Counted from the first letter of the stretch, positions 9,770 to 22,071 are shown. The stretch: DNA of 64,000 nucleotides from Sepiola atlantica (GCA_963556195.1 OY744520.1:4924132-4988131), one strand, 5' to 3'. Made by a program: numbers and translations. The notes: a model not told the origin generated them from the letters alone.

Positions 9770-10670
9770 ATGTACTCACATTGACTTATGAAATGAACAT
9801 TAACAAAATTCATTTTATAGATGTACTTATCGACTCCAACAATGATAAACACATAACGTCTCCGTATAAAAAATACCTCCATTAATTCCTGCCTGTTGAA
9901 ACTACAAAAGTTAATATCTATACCGCTATAAAATAGCAATCTTAAAAAATGTAAGAAACCAGGCCAAAGTGATCTCAACAAAAAAACGTTTTTTATGAAT
10001 TAAAAAATATTAAACAAGTTTTAACTAACGACCAATGCCTCAATTATCTGGTAGACAGCAAGTAAAATGTACCATTAAACAGCCAGAAAAACTAATAAAC
10101 AATTCAGGCCATATTAACATATTCTACCGGCACCAGTTGCATCATGACTTTAAACTAGACGAAAAAGTCATTAAACAATAATACACATGAATATATCTTC
10201 TGTTAATACTAATAAAAGAATTGATTCATCATTTACTACAACAAATCTACAATCTCTTACCTAATAGTCAACAATAACACCTCTCAGCAAAATAAAACTA
10301 GTAAAACAAACCAATGTAATATATCAGTTTCAGTGCCCCAATCTGCTCTAATAATAAAACTAACTGTTATTTCGACAAAACTTCTACTACTCTTTCCTGG
10401 AGACTCAAGTTCAATCTGCCAGCATTCATAGCAACACAAATTCCCCCATTCGCAATGCAGACAACTGTTAGTCAACAACGCGAACATTTTACACAACGAC
10501 CCGAATATAAAAAGGCTAAAAATTATATAAGCCGTGTACATGAAGACCAAACGCTCCGCAATAAAGAAACAATTAATTATGAATTCAGTAAACGTATAAT
10601 AAAATGCCTTCGCTGAAGAAAAACTCGACGTTTTTTTAAATATCGTAAGTTGTAAAAACAAATAGTGTCA
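9770..10670 (+). mobile_element. Penelope-like element fragment (PLE-a)
   Basis: The conceptual plus-strand translation, with frameshifts, gives the pattern DVLIDSNNDKHITSPYKKY near 9823, then a long region with YLIVNNNTSQQNKTSKTNQC (from about 10255), and a C-terminal stretch LLVNNANILHNDPNIKRLKI (from about 10462) leading into KTKRSAIKKQ. This order is typical of the 3' half of Penelope-like polyproteins: end of RT, linker, then a GIY-YIG-type endonuclease. The catalytic GIY/YIG residues themselves are not readable. Many stops and shifts make it a relic. Assignment rests on pattern memory. Confidence 0.55.
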
Positions 10671-10964
10671 ATATTAATCAACTACAGGCCTAACACGTAA
10701 TCACATTCAAAATACGGAACATCATCACGCATCCATTATTTTAAAACGTTATAAATTTACCGCATAATTCTAACTTAGCAGTCATGAATATGCAAGTCCA
10801 ACCTTCCGCCGTAACGCGATTGAGTGAAAGAACTCGCGAACAAAAGTGGAACTAAGCAAGTAAGGAGCATACATCCGAAAATTAGACAAGAATACAATAA
10901 CGATTATCCAGAAGATTAGGAAGATCACAAAAGAATTGATAAAACAAAAACATTGCGTGACATG

Positions 10965-10968
<4 letters not shown>

Positions 10969-11034
<66 letters not shown>
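10969..11034. repeat. (TA)n microsatellite
   Basis: Pure TA run. Confidence 0.97.
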
Positions 11035-11036
<2 letters not shown>

Positions 11037-11670
11037 ACATTTTCTTATTCAATTTTATACTATACCCAATGTTATAAAGGATAGATTCCCATTGCTTCAC
11101 AAAACTTGTTAATATTCAGCATACAATTGTTTCGGCTTACACCAAGAAATATGTAGAATGCTCCTGTGCATTTATTTTTTGGGGTGGTTATACTCATTTG
11201 TAATTATATAAAAAATAAAGTATGAACAATGAAAAAAACAAGGCAAGCAAAGCCTAAATTACAATCAGTACTCATTATGAGCAGCGTATCCTTGTTTCCA
11301 ATGGAACTATAATATCAACGTGTCTTAGTCTTATGTTCTTTTTCTTCGGGTTTTTGGTCATCGATGTTTCCTTATTTTATATTCCCTGTCTCACATTATA
11401 CTTTTTATCCGTACATTAAGTGACTTCCGTTTTACCGAGTCACCGAAAGTACAGATATTTATCTATTTCTAGCTTCTTAATAATTTACTCTCATAATAAT
11501 ATTCAGACGATTATCGGTATTATTTAAAATATTTTAAAAAATATTTTCATATTTCATCATAAATGTTTTTATATAATTAATAAGATGATATATTTTATTT
11601 AACACTAAGGCCTTTCTTACGTATTCTTGATTTCGCAGTCAGTAATTCGAATATATCCCACGTGGATATG

Positions 11671-11671
<1 letters not shown>
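11035..11671. other. unassigned AT-rich interval
   Basis: No coding or structural signal seen. Confidence 0.5.

Positions 11672-11733
<62 letters not shown>
11672..11733. repeat. (TA)n microsatellite
   Basis: Pure TA run preceded by CCACGTGG at 11659. Confidence 0.97.
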
Positions 11734-11736
<3 letters not shown>

Positions 11737-12580
11737 TTAAGTGAATATGATGTTTATGCAATTTTTTATTTAATTCTAATTTTATTTTATACTAATTCAA
11801 CTTTTATCCTATAAGAAAATAGTATGTTTACGTATCTTATTTTCTATTTATTACGATTGCTCAGTTTTTAATTGTCACAGGTTTTACTTCCTATGTAAAC
11901 AAACCCCTCTGTCGGAGTCATTATATTACGCAGTCTTATTTTCAAATAAAGTAGATAATAATGTGATGTAGAGATTTTTTTTTCTATATTCTTTATTTTA
12001 ATTTAAATTATATTACAAAATTAAAATATATGTTTCCATCAATTCAATATAACAATGGGACCGATGAACTCAATTACATTGTTCCCCTGAATTGGTATTC
12101 TAATTCTTATTTATTTTCTCTATCTATTAAATAATCCATACGTACTTTAAATAAAGTTGTAACAATAACTTATTTTATTATTATATATGGATCATAATTG
12201 CTATTCTAATGTTCTTATGTGTTATCTGTGATCAGTAAATAAACATCCCAGCCGATCCGATCATAATGACGACTTGTTCCTGTAGTAACATTTTATTTTG
12301 ACATACTGAGATATAATGTTTTATAGATTTCCGTTGCTAGTTCATTTCTGAACATTATTTAAAATCATTAATTTTATAAGTAGGTGGAAGTTGTCAATCT
12401 TATCCTACGTTTTCTATTTAGGCTCAGTATTTGAACACTATTACAATGTTTATTATACATTTTTTGTTTATTTATTACGTTGTTCTATATGTATTCTCTA
12501 TTTATTTATTTCAATAGTATGAATGTTATATATGTTATAAATGATTTAAGACGTATTTAGTATTATATATATATATACAT
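11734..12580. other. unassigned, very AT-rich
   Basis: T-rich on the plus strand with scattered short repeats. Nothing assignable. Confidence 0.5.
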
Positions 12581-12730
12581 ATAAATGAAGATTCATACAC
12601 ACATACAGTCATATACATACACTTTATATACACGAATTAACATACATACATACACGAATATATACGCACTCATACCCATACATACACAAACATCCTACAT
12701 ATATAAACACACACACACACAAATTATATA

Positions 12731-12790
<60 letters not shown>
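12581..12790. repeat. compound (CATA)/(CA)/(TA) repeat
   Basis: Degenerate CATA and ACAC units pass into a long TA run from about 12725. Confidence 0.93.
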
Positions 12791-12794
<4 letters not shown>

Positions 12795-13740
12795 TAACAT
12801 AAGCTATTACTTATTTTCTTTTACTTTTATTCTATTTTTTTTCTTAGTATTATGTTTACATTGTGGGGTCCTACGTTCTATATTTATTGTTTATTATTTA
12901 TTTCTTTATTATTTTATATAGCCATATATACCTGTATTAATTATTCAGCTTTTACGTTTTATTTTTATATTTATAGACACTCATATTTGTTATACTTCAT
13001 ATGTATTCTAACAGCAATAAATGTATTATATTTTCTTGATATATAATCTATTAACTTGTTCCATTTTTAACGTCATGTGTCCTATATTTGTATTTGCCTT
13101 TATGCAAGAACTCGCCTATAATCTAATTTCTCTTATTTATAATATTTCCGCTACTTGTGATTATTACAACTGCTTCAGTTTTACATAAATTGTATATGTT
13201 TCGCTTGTTCGGTATATATTTACTGGCTTTAACTAATATTAACCATTCTATAGTGTTCATAGTTTTGTTGTCTTTACGTCCCATTTATATATTCTGATGA
13301 GGAAATGTAAATTTACCAACTCCTATTCTACAGGTTTTCACGATACTTGCCGCATGGTTATTATACCTACATTTAAAACGGACTACTGTCGAGCCTATGT
13401 ATGCTTAGGAGTTGCTACTCTTCGAAACATTACATTAATACACTCTACTTTCCGGCATGCACTCCCCTTTTAATGGACATTCATCTTTCCGGATATAATT
13501 ATACTTTCTTGTTTTATTCGTGGTTTCTGCATTATCAAAACTATCATTCGATTTTTTAAATTTTAGCTTTATTCGATGAAATTATGGTGTTTATAATGTT
13601 TGTCATAGTTGAATAGGATACTTTTATTGTGTTCTTATTGAGTAATTTACTTAGTATATTTTTCTTTTTTTAAATCATTATCAATTATTTCATAGAAATC
13701 TTTAGGAATGTTGTGTCCAATCTTTTGTCTTAGTCAACCG
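12791..13740. other. unassigned, very AT-rich
   Basis: Only short chance ORFs. No family recognised. Confidence 0.5.
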
Positions 13741-13775
13741 CCAATCCTAAGCCTTACCCTAACCTTAACCCTAAA
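13741..13775. repeat. degenerate telomere-like (CCCTAA) patch
   Basis: Reads CCTAAGCCTTACCCTAACC followed by TTAACCCTAAAAC. A short interstitial telomere-type motif. Confidence 0.7.
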
Positions 13776-14449
13776 ACACTTCATTTTGGTCCCAAAGTGA
13801 CAGAAAGCGGAAATGTACAAAACAATGTAAAGACTCCGTTTTCGATTATTTTTTTGTGTGTTTGTGAGTCATTTACTATGATTGTCCGGACTATCGGCTT
13901 TGAGTATCACGGAGCCTATAGTGTCCTGCAAGACTTAATACAGTCACAGATTTTCCCAGACGTTCTCACCTTTTTTCGGAGGAAAGAATGAGTTTATTGT
14001 CAATTGCTAGAGATGCTCTCAATTATGAAGATGTGCAGACGGCACAATACAGGTATTTTGTACCTAGTAAAGGTACCATTTCTAGGGGCGCTGTGTTCTC
14101 CGCATTGAATAAATATTGTGTCTAACGTAACCTTTGTGGGTTGAGAGCTAACATAAATACGCAGTATATTGTTCTCTACCAGACATATACTTATTATGTC
14201 ATAAAAACAACATTTAGGTAGCTGCACTGACACAGGGACAAATTTATGTCATGCATCATGGATGTGTATGAAACATATATTAAGATTAATGTCACAATTG
14301 TCTAACGATGTATTGCATCAAATCGCAGACAGAATTTTTGTTTTCTGAAAATATAATGGAATCCAAATAACTTCAAAGAATCAGCAGGAGAGATTTTTGA
14401 AATTGGTTCTTTTCGATAAATTATACACACAAACACACTGACACACACA
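13776..14449. other. unassigned interval
   Basis: Short ORFs on both strands (13797-13991, 14000-14233) lack recognisable content. Confidence 0.45.
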
Positions 14450-14811
14450 CATATATATATATAAAATATATATAAATTTAAAAATGTATGTATATATGTA
14501 AACCATATGTATACGTACATATATATTTATAAACAATGTAAACCATATATATATATATATATATATATGTATATTTATATATATATGTATATATATATGT
14601 ATATATATGCATATTTATATATATATGTATTTATATATATATATGTATATTTAAATATATATGGATATATATGTATTTGTATATATACATATATATGTAT
14701 ATTTATATATATATATGTATATTTATATATATATATGTATTTATATATATATATTTATATATTTATATATATATATATGTATTTATATATCTATATATAT
14801 CTAGATCTATC

Positions 14812-14870
<59 letters not shown>
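14450..14870. repeat. (TA)n-rich block with TATG/TATT interruptions
   Basis: About 420 bases of TA broken at near-regular intervals by GTATAT or TTTATAT, ending in a purer TA run. The ORFs over it are artefacts. Confidence 0.95.
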
Positions 14871-14875
<5 letters not shown>

Positions 14876-16232
14876 GGTTTCAAATATACCACCGGATCGT
14901 TGATCTCAGCTGGAACTGGAATTGAATCTCACTGTTTTGTATATTGGTACTTTCGGCTCAAGGCAGTATGATTGATTGCTATATAATAAGATTTACTGAA
15001 AATAAATTGGAAATATGGAATAATACAGCCATTTGATGACAAATAAAATATCAACAAGTATCATTGTAAAATCTTAGTCAAATGTATTTCTTCCATTTTG
15101 TTCGAATTGTAACCCACGAATGGTAACTGCTTGTTGTGCTCTTCTACGTAACCTCTGTTGGTGTCAGTGCACATTATTTATCTTTTATAGAAAGAATGAT
15201 ATTTCATATTATTTGTATTTAAACGGGAATTTCCTTGAGACATTTTTCGGTTAATTCAAGAAAATATGTCTTATTTTTTATACTCAAATTTTACTTCACT
15301 GCGACTTTAGCTATTCCTGTTTTTTTTATTACGTCATACTTCTTTAACCATTACGACGTAATGTATGCCGTCCGCTAACGAGTAAGTTCGTCTCAATCGA
15401 CCTTTCCTCCACAATCTGAAAATTCAATGTACAAAGAAGCAAGCAACCAAGCAATTTTATCAGAATTTCTGTGCTCATTCGATCACACGTGAATCCCTAT
15501 TTGATATTTAAAAACTCAACGATATATCTGTACACGGCTACAATTCCGTATATTTTGTTATCTTGATGTTTTTCATTTATCTAGTGTCAAATTGATGACG
15601 TAAAAATCAATATCTGCAAATATTATGACGTAATAAACAGATAACATCATACTAATCGTTGTTCAAATAGTTGTTTCAAGTTTTAGGAATCAGATTATCT
15701 TTGGGGTGGGGGGTCCTGGATGTTTATCACTATTTTTCTATGTGAGTTTTTTTTCATGTATTTTTACTTGCCTTTAACTTTGTCAAAAACTCATTCAAAA
15801 CTTTTCCCATCTTCTTTTTTTGAGTCTTTAGAATGATGTGGTTTTACTATAACTATTGAATTAAAACTGTATCTTGAGATCAACGAGATTCAAATGAAGA
15901 TCATGTATATCTCTTGATTTTGCTGTGAAACGCGCGTAATATTAGAAAAAAGTATTGAATTTGTGACAAATAGACACAAAAAGTAAAATATAAATATATA
16001 AAAGCATTTTTGTTTGTGAGACAAAGAGGAATTACAGGTGTTCGCTGATATATTAAAATTAAGAAGTTGAAAGAACATATACAAATTATGATTGATTGTC
16101 CGTATACCATTAGAATGCAACTATAAAATATATATTCCTTGAAACTTGTAATACAACTTCATTGAGCTTGTAATTTGGAACATTTGCGGATATTATTAAG
16201 AGATTATACTTAAATATACTATTTTGTAAGAA

Positions 16233-16233
<1 letters not shown>
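14871..16233. other. unassigned interval
   Basis: Over 1.3 kb without coding signal. GACGTAA occurs several times (15351-15632), and I see no array structure. Confidence 0.45.

Positions 16234-16301
<68 letters not shown>
16234..16301. repeat. (TA)n microsatellite
   Basis: Pure TA run. Confidence 0.97.
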
Positions 16302-16303
<2 letters not shown>

Positions 16304-16435
16304 TAGCAAGTATAAAATCCTACTTGTGAGACATCGCCATGGGTTCTAAGTAGTTGGCTGACTACACCTCTTGTTGAGAAGAGTATGGGCATTCCACCGC
16401 AGTTTGCTTAATCTGTGTTAGTTAATAGACTTTCT

Positions 16436-16600
16436 TGTGTGTGGCAGAGTACTCGCTTCGCATGAAAGTGACTCGGGTTTCGAATCCTGAGTTCGGATAT
16501 GTTCTACTGATGGCCCCAAAGGAATGGTTAAGTCCAGTCTAAGACTTCCGGTGTGTGGCTTTCATAGGTTGTGGGCTGCGTCTTTGTCTGAGTGTGAAAA
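16436..16600 (+). mobile_element. tRNA-derived SINE
   Basis: A-box-like TGGCAGAGTACTC (16442-16454) and B-box-like GGGTTTCGAATCC (16475-16487) are 33 bases apart, as in a tRNA-type RNA polymerase III promoter. A tRNA-unrelated body follows and runs to the (TA)n tract at 16605. No full cloverleaf can be drawn, so this is not a tRNA gene. Confidence 0.6.

Positions 16601-16604
<4 letters not shown>

Positions 16605-16647
<43 letters not shown>
16605..16647. repeat. (TA)n microsatellite
   Basis: Lies between the SINE and the retrozyme-like unit. Confidence 0.97.
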
Positions 16648-16654
<7 letters not shown>

Positions 16655-16970
16655 TTTTTAAAGTGGTGTTTTCATACCTACAGACACTAATCTATGAAGG
16701 AGTGCATGAAGCCTTGAATCACGAGGCTTACGCCTATATCAACACAGAAATCGCCACAGGCAGTAATTGAAATTAATGTACACTTATCCGGGAGGCCATG
16801 GCAAGCACCTTGTTGTGGATAGTGTTCAACGCTCGAGCGGAACTTTGCACTAGGATAACAAACATTGTGTAATTACATGCAGGCGTCTACTATTAAGACT
16901 ATTAACTCTTAAAGGGGCATAAACTATAAATATAAATATTTTTTTAATTCAAGTGGTGTTATACCTACAG

Positions 16971-16972
<2 letters not shown>
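16655..16972 (-). mobile_element. retrozyme-like unit flanked by direct repeats
   Basis: Begins TTTTTTAAAGTGGTGTTTTC then TACCTACAG (16675) and ends AATTCAAGTGGTGTTA then TACCTACAG (16961), giving a 286-base period. Internal GGGAGGCC, CGGAACTTTGCACTAG and AAAGGGGCATAAAC match the units at 3836 and 58095. The hammerhead core at the left edge is mutated beyond recognition; only the TGTAGG arm and GTC survive on the minus strand. Confidence 0.55.

Positions 16973-17010
<38 letters not shown>
16973..17010. repeat. (TA)n microsatellite
   Basis: Joins the retrozyme-like unit to the long-TIR element. Confidence 0.97.
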
Positions 17011-17015
<5 letters not shown>

Positions 17016-17029
17016 AATATTAGTGTGTT

Positions 17030-17277
17030 AAGAAGTGGTTTCATGTGACATTGCAGGTCCTAAAACATCCTCAAAAGCTATGAATGGATATAGATGGTTA
17101 AATCGGATATAGTACTTTAATTTAGGACCATTTTCATCTGTGAAAGAGTTTTCATGAATGTAAAATAGGCAAAAACTAGTGGAAAATAGCCCAAATAAGC
17201 CATAATTCTCCGTTAAGCAACCTAATTGTTTCCAAAGCCTCTACAATTGTTATGACTGGGTCTAGATTGTTGAAACC
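17030..17277. repeat. left inverted arm of the 17 kb element
   Basis: Pairs with 18607-18862. Confidence 0.85.
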
Positions 17278-17378
17278 ATTGTAGTGTCGAAACCATTGCA
17301 TTGTATTATATTCAAACAGTTTAATAAAAATTATTTTCTTTTGTTTTCAGTTCATTTAAGTTTAGTTGAGAAGATAGG

Positions 17379-18349
17379 ATGAGTGGAACAAAGTACCAGT
17401 ATGATGATTGGGATTTCACTTTGCTTGAAAATCTCCCAACTGTATATGAGTGCGTTTTGGCCATAGTTCATCATGCTCCAACTTATGGATCTACAAAACA
17501 GAAGGAGCATCTCCATCAATTTTCTCTGTGTCTGCTGGCTCACTGGCAAAGAGCATTTGGAAGAGACTTTAAACTAACAACAATAAAAGGAGTGAAAAGT
17601 TAAACTTGATCGATACTTGAGAGAATACAATAGCAACTTTCAGAAGGCCCATGGATCGAAAAGGTCAAACCTGATTAAATGGAAGACAAAAAATCACATT
17701 CTTTTCAATATTCTGGGAAAGGGTGTTGACGTGGAGACGTTTGATGCAAATGAGAAACAGTTTTTCTTTGATCAAGTTGTACTCAACCGGAAGGTCATAA
17801 TTGACAACATGCATATCGATGAAGAACATGAATCAATGGTTGTTGAGACGGAGGAAAGGGAGTGACAAAGAGATGAAAATAAATTTGGGAATTCTTCTTT
17901 CTGGTGACCATGATGCAGATGAAGACGAAGAAGTTTTATTTCCAGATGAAAACTCCATTCTGCTTTCTTGCACGACAGATAATGATAATAATATGAGCGT
18001 TGATACTGAGGAAGATGTTGAAATCCTAGAAAAGTCTGATGATATTCCTCTGAATGAACCTTGTGTTGCAGTTTGGGACACTCCACTTGGAAGAAATTGG
18101 TACATCGGAATAACTTGAAAAAAGGTTGACGAGAACAACTACATGGTCGAGTATCTGGAATGTTTCAACCGTGATTCTGCAAGGCGTTCATGGAGATACC
18201 CCCAGATATATGATGAACATAACACGAATATAATCCAGATCATTCCATGCAATGTGCTCGGTGCTTGGGACATGTGTACACGCCAAACCAAGTTCGAAGT
18301 CGAGAATAGGGAAGTCATTGAAGGTTTATTTCAGTCGATATACAAGTAA
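17379..18349 (+). pseudogene. broken gene of unknown family inside the long-TIR element
   Basis: One reading path of about 320 residues passes through all three frames. Frame shifts fall near 17600 (after TTIKGVKS) and near 17865 (after VVETEERE), and an in-frame TGA stands at 18116. The N-terminal ~75 residues start MSGTKYQYDDWDF and include LCLLAHWQRAFG. The middle is charged, with FFFDQVVLNRKV and an acidic run DHDADEDEEV. The C-terminus (VAVWDTPLGRNWYIGIT, then NNYMVEYLECF and SARRSWRYPQ) looks like a small Tudor/SH3-type barrel. The start is the ATG at 17379; just upstream, TTTTCTTTTGTTTTCAG (17334-17350) is a strong acceptor, so an upstream exon may exist. I do not recognise the protein. 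It could be a DNA-binding accessory protein of the element or a captured host gene. Confidence 0.6.
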
Positions 18350-18606
18350 TTGGCTGATCTCCTGTGCAGTTCCCCATAGATTTCCACAACTTCAATTGAC
18401 TATTCCATGACATTTCATAGCCATTAAGGACGGTTTATTAAATTGACTGCATTATCCACAATTCAGTTTATATGATTCCAGCGGTGTCATTTGGATACGT
18501 AGTTTGTGGTGCATTTTTAACCATTTTGGCTGAAATTTGACTCCCATTTCTTCCTTGGGGGGCTCCTAAAACCCCAAAACTTGTGTTAAACCTTAATGTC
18601 TTGTCA

Positions 18607-18862
18607 GTTTCAACTATCTACAGCCATGCATAACCATTGTAGAGGCTTGGGAACCAATTAGGTAGCTTAACAGGATTTTGGGAAATGTGGGCTAATTTTG
18701 GCTATTTTTCACTAGTTTTTGGTTATTCTACATTCATGAAAACCCCTTTACAGACTAAAAATGGTCCTAAATTACAGTACTATATCAGATTTAACCATCT
18801 ATATCCATTCATAGCTTTTGGGGATATTTTAGGCCCTGCAATGTCGCATGAAACCACTTTTT
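18607..18862. repeat. right inverted arm of the 17 kb element
   Basis: Pairs with 17030-17277. Confidence 0.85.
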
Positions 18863-18890
18863 AACCGAAAAATGATTGATTTTGAGTCCT

Positions 18891-20469
18891 GTGGAGCCCT
18901 AACGGCTATTTTTGGCCTGCACCTTCTGAATTTTGCAAAATTTTCAAAATGTTTGATTGTTTAGTGTTATTTATGTATGAATAAACACAAATAATACTGC
19001 TCGTATGAATCTGAAATTTTCACTTATTACGTCCCACCCCTAATTACAAATGATATTTCTTAATTAGTAGTGTTTTTAAGAACATCACCGTACTAAATGT
19101 TGTGTTATTATTTTATCTGCCATTACAAATGTTTTTGAAAACTGTTCTTTCAAGGCCAAGATTGTAAAGATGTCTATATTTGACATTATTTTTCCTAAAA
19201 AATATCATCTCTACGGGCATTTGTGTGCAATAAGGCATTTAATCATTTTGTTCAACAACATATCAACCTTAACCGTCACTTGAACCGTTTTTCTAAACAA
19301 ATTGTTAAAACTGTAATTGTACTATTTGAGTTATTGATTGGATGATTGAGTACATACAGTTTTAAGTAGTATTAGTCATGTAAACATATTTCGGGGCTCT
19401 TGTATTATTTGGGGGCAAACGATATTTCATCTGTAATTTAGAAGAGTCAGTTGAAAGGGAGATAATTCAAACTCTTTTTTTAGTTGTAACCATAACCGAT
19501 AAGGAAAATGCAGAGAATGAGTGAGAAAATATTTTTTAAAAGGGGACTTATAGCTCTATCATTTCAGTTCGGTCCCTTAACTGCATAAGTACCCTTTTTT
19601 AATGTATGTTCTTACTAATGCTCTGAATTAAAAAAAACAATTTGTATTATCTCCTCTTTCAACTGATCTTTCTATAATTAAAATTAAAATTAAAATGTGA
19701 TATGTCTTCAATAATACAGCTGCACGCATATTTCATACCAATACTGGGTAAATTTGCTCGTAAACCCTAAAGATACAATTTAGATACAATAAAGGGTGAT
19801 TCTATTGAATCCGAACTAACATAACTAACTTTAGAAATCATATTTAAGTAAACAGCCGGAAAGAACAAAGTCAAGCAGAGCCGGGGTCAAACGGTCAAAT
19901 TAAAAAAAAAACGCTGACCTGTATGTATTTTTTCATGAAGAAGGATTTATTTCGGACGAAGGTAAGTATAATACTGTTCATGATTTTCCTTAATTATCTA
20001 AGATGACGTGACCGTTTTTTTACGGTTAGTTTAGGGTTAGGGTTATGTCAGGGTAAAAAAGCAGCTATAATTTGTACATTTTTTAATTCATTTCTTGCTT
20101 TTGTTCTTGCTATATTTTCTTCCTTGACAGAATTTAATCACTCGTTTGAGCCCTTAATAGCGATGTTAAATGCATTTTAGGTTTGATACTGTCTTTAGAT
20201 GTCGTCTGCCAGTTATTTATTTCACGGCTTCCGATTCGTAAAATGCTTCGTTTGTTTGCGGAAATTTACTTCGGTAAGAGTATGTTTAGTTTCGTCCGTA
20301 CTGTGTAGAAGTACTAAATAAATGTGGTTGTCATGTTTTTAAAAAAAAAATTTAATAATGTAAAGTTTTAAAGGCGTTTTATTGAAGAAAAAGTAGGTCA
20401 CATGGTTTCGCTAGACATTGAACCTAATGAATTATAACTATGATAATTCACATCATGTTAGAGTAAGTC
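18891..20469. other. unassigned interval with short telomere motif
   Basis: No gene seen. GTTTAGGGTTAGGGTTA occurs at about 20028-20045, two TTAGGG units in the G-rich orientation. AATTAAAATTAAAATTAAAA lies near 19675. Confidence 0.45.
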
Positions 20470-20545
20470 TGCTTAGCTTGGATGTGTGTGCCGATGTTAA
20501 GTGGTTCCTACGATCAGGGTTCGAAACTGGTTGGGAATGTTTTAA
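20470..20545 (+). mobile_element. possible tRNA-derived SINE head
   Basis: B-box-like AGGGTTCGAAACT (20516-20528) follows a weak A-box-like TTAGCTTGGATG (20473-20484). The spacing fits a tRNA-type promoter. No body or tail is clear. Confidence 0.35.
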
Positions 20546-21106
20546 TTATATTTTTTAATTAATGTTGTAATTAATAGAATTATTATTGTAATATTAATTT
20601 ATTTTTTGTTATTTGTTTAATTTACTTTTTAAACTGTTTATTTTAGGCTGAGGTATATGCTCTCCTGTGTTTGATTTTAGTTAGAATTTGTATTTGTTTT
20701 TCTATGAACAATTCAATCGTGTTAAGTTGTAATGACTGAATAAAACGAGAGGGAGTAGCTTATCTTTTGTTTTGATGTGGGTTATTCCACTCCGACTTGA
20801 ATGTTACCAAATTAATTAGTAGAAAACCATGTGGAAATTTCACGGTGAATTCAAGAAAATAAATGTGAAAAAAACATTGATTTTAATTAAAAAATTAAAT
20901 AAGAAGACACTTACAGTCTTTATTGTAACATATTATTGTGTTGGGACGATGAATTGTAATCGAGAATCGGAGAAATTTCAACTTTTTTTGGTATCGTAAT
21001 CGGTAAAATGTGGGTCTATTTTCCGATGCCAATAACGATTATTTTATTCGTTTTTTTGTTGTTGTTTAGTTTAACACCACATTTTCCAGTACTAATGATA
21101 AAATGA

Positions 21107-21251
21107 TAAATATTGGTACTTATATCGATCTTGACCCAGTTTTCGTGAGTTTCTTGTCGGAAGCGATCGGCTATCCTACGCAAACGCCCGAGAGATGACG
21201 AGCCAATTTGTACCAGACGACAATTTTGATACGGTGCTGCGTCCTGTGATT
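21107..21251. repeat. inner inverted arm, left
   Basis: Pairs with 21669-21815. Anchors shared in reverse complement are TATCGATCTTGACCCAGTTT, GGTGCTGCGTCCT and GTACCAGACGACA. Confidence 0.9.
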
Positions 21252-21385
21252 GTAAGTTATATTTTCAAGAAATGTATTATTTCTAATTTATAATTTTTAG
21301 TTATAGTTGCAAGAAATATTTTAAACAACAAAACAAATAAAACAAGCAAAACAGAGCGGAGTTACTGTTATCAAATAAATATTTT

Positions 21386-21540
21386 AACCCTAACCCTAAC
21401 CCTAATCCTAACCCTAACCCTAAACCCTAAGCCCTAAACCCTAAACACTAATCCTAACCTTAAACCCTAAACACTAAACACTAACTCTTATTCTAACCCT
21501 AACCCTTACTCTAAACCCTCATCCTAACCCTAACCCCTAA

Positions 21541-21572
<32 letters not shown>

Positions 21573-21636
21573 ACCTAAACGCTAACCCTAATCCTAACCC
21601 TAAACCCTAAACCCTTACGCTAACCCTAACCCTAAA
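21386..21636. repeat. telomere-like (CCCTAA)n degenerate array
   Basis: About 250 bases of CCCTAA with variants (AAACCCTAA, ATCCTAA, AACACTAA). Runs of two to four perfect units occur at 21386, 21400 and 21546. It sits in the centre of the hAT-like element. Confidence 0.95.
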
Positions 21637-21668
21637 AACAACAAAAAACAAAACAAGTAAAACATTAT

Positions 21669-21815
21669 AATCATAGGACGCAGCACCGTATCAAAAGTGT
21701 CGTCTGGTACAAATCGGTTTGTCATCTCTTGAGCATTTGCGTAGGATAGCCGAACGCTTCCGACAAGAAACTCACGGAAACTGGGTCAAGATCGATATAA
21801 GTACCAATATTTATT
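21669..21815. repeat. inner inverted arm, right
   Basis: Pairs with 21107-21251. The 417-base spacer between arms contains the telomere-like array. Confidence 0.9.
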
Positions 21816-22071
21816 AGATTATCAAAACTAAAACATATAGATCACCCTTCACGAAGATATTTTTTACATTTTCAAAAATATATTACATGGGTTTTTAAGG
21901 TAATCCGAAAATTAAAAAAATCAAACGACAACTTTATAGCTCAATGTGTAGAGATTTAAGAAGAATCGGAATCGGAAGTAGCAACTGTATCGTAATCGGG
22001 AATTTAGAACGGAATCGGTAATTGTATCGAAATCGAGAAAATAGTAGAGTCGTACCATCACTAGCATATTA

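Larger units (their letters stand above)
17011..18890 (+). mobile_element. DNA-transposon-like element with ~250-bp inverted ends
   Basis: The left arm (17030-17277) and right arm (18607-18862) are reverse complements of each other with moderate divergence. Anchors are GTGGTTTCATG, AAAGCTATGAATGGATATAG, TAATTTAGGACCATTTT, TTTTCATGAATGTA and AAGCCTCTACAAT. The arms enclose one broken gene (17379-18349) in which I see no DDE/D signature. Similarity continues weakly outward to TCAATC/TCAAT, but the left tip is lost in a TA tract, so ends and target duplication are unresolved. A long-TIR cut-and-paste element, or one that captured a host gene, are both possible. Confidence 0.7.
20936..22063. mobile_element. 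non-autonomous hAT-like element with telomere-like core
   Basis: The ends are TTGTGTTGGGACGA and, inverted, TAGTGATGGTACGA. They are bounded by the near-identical 8-mers ACATATTA (20928-20935) and GCATATTA (22064-22071), which differ at the first base only. An 8-bp duplication and ends of this type are characteristic of hAT. Subterminal DNA on both sides is full of AATCGG/GTATCG words. Inside lie two ~146-base inverted arms (21107-21251, 21669-21815) around a CCCTAA-rich block (21386-21636). There is no transposase, so it would need one in trans. Confidence 0.75.

Noticed and set aside
14507..14925. ORFs of alternating Tyr-Ile over TA tracts (also at 310, 8204, 55746 and others)
   Set aside because: Microsatellite artefacts.
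17772..18138. Minus-strand ORFs of about 100 codons
   Set aside because: They lie opposite the broken 17.4-18.3 kb gene and are low-complexity Ser-rich shadows of its acidic region.
21386..21636. True chromosome end or telomere
   Set aside because: Array is degenerate, internal to a mobile element and flanked by ordinary sequence on both sides.
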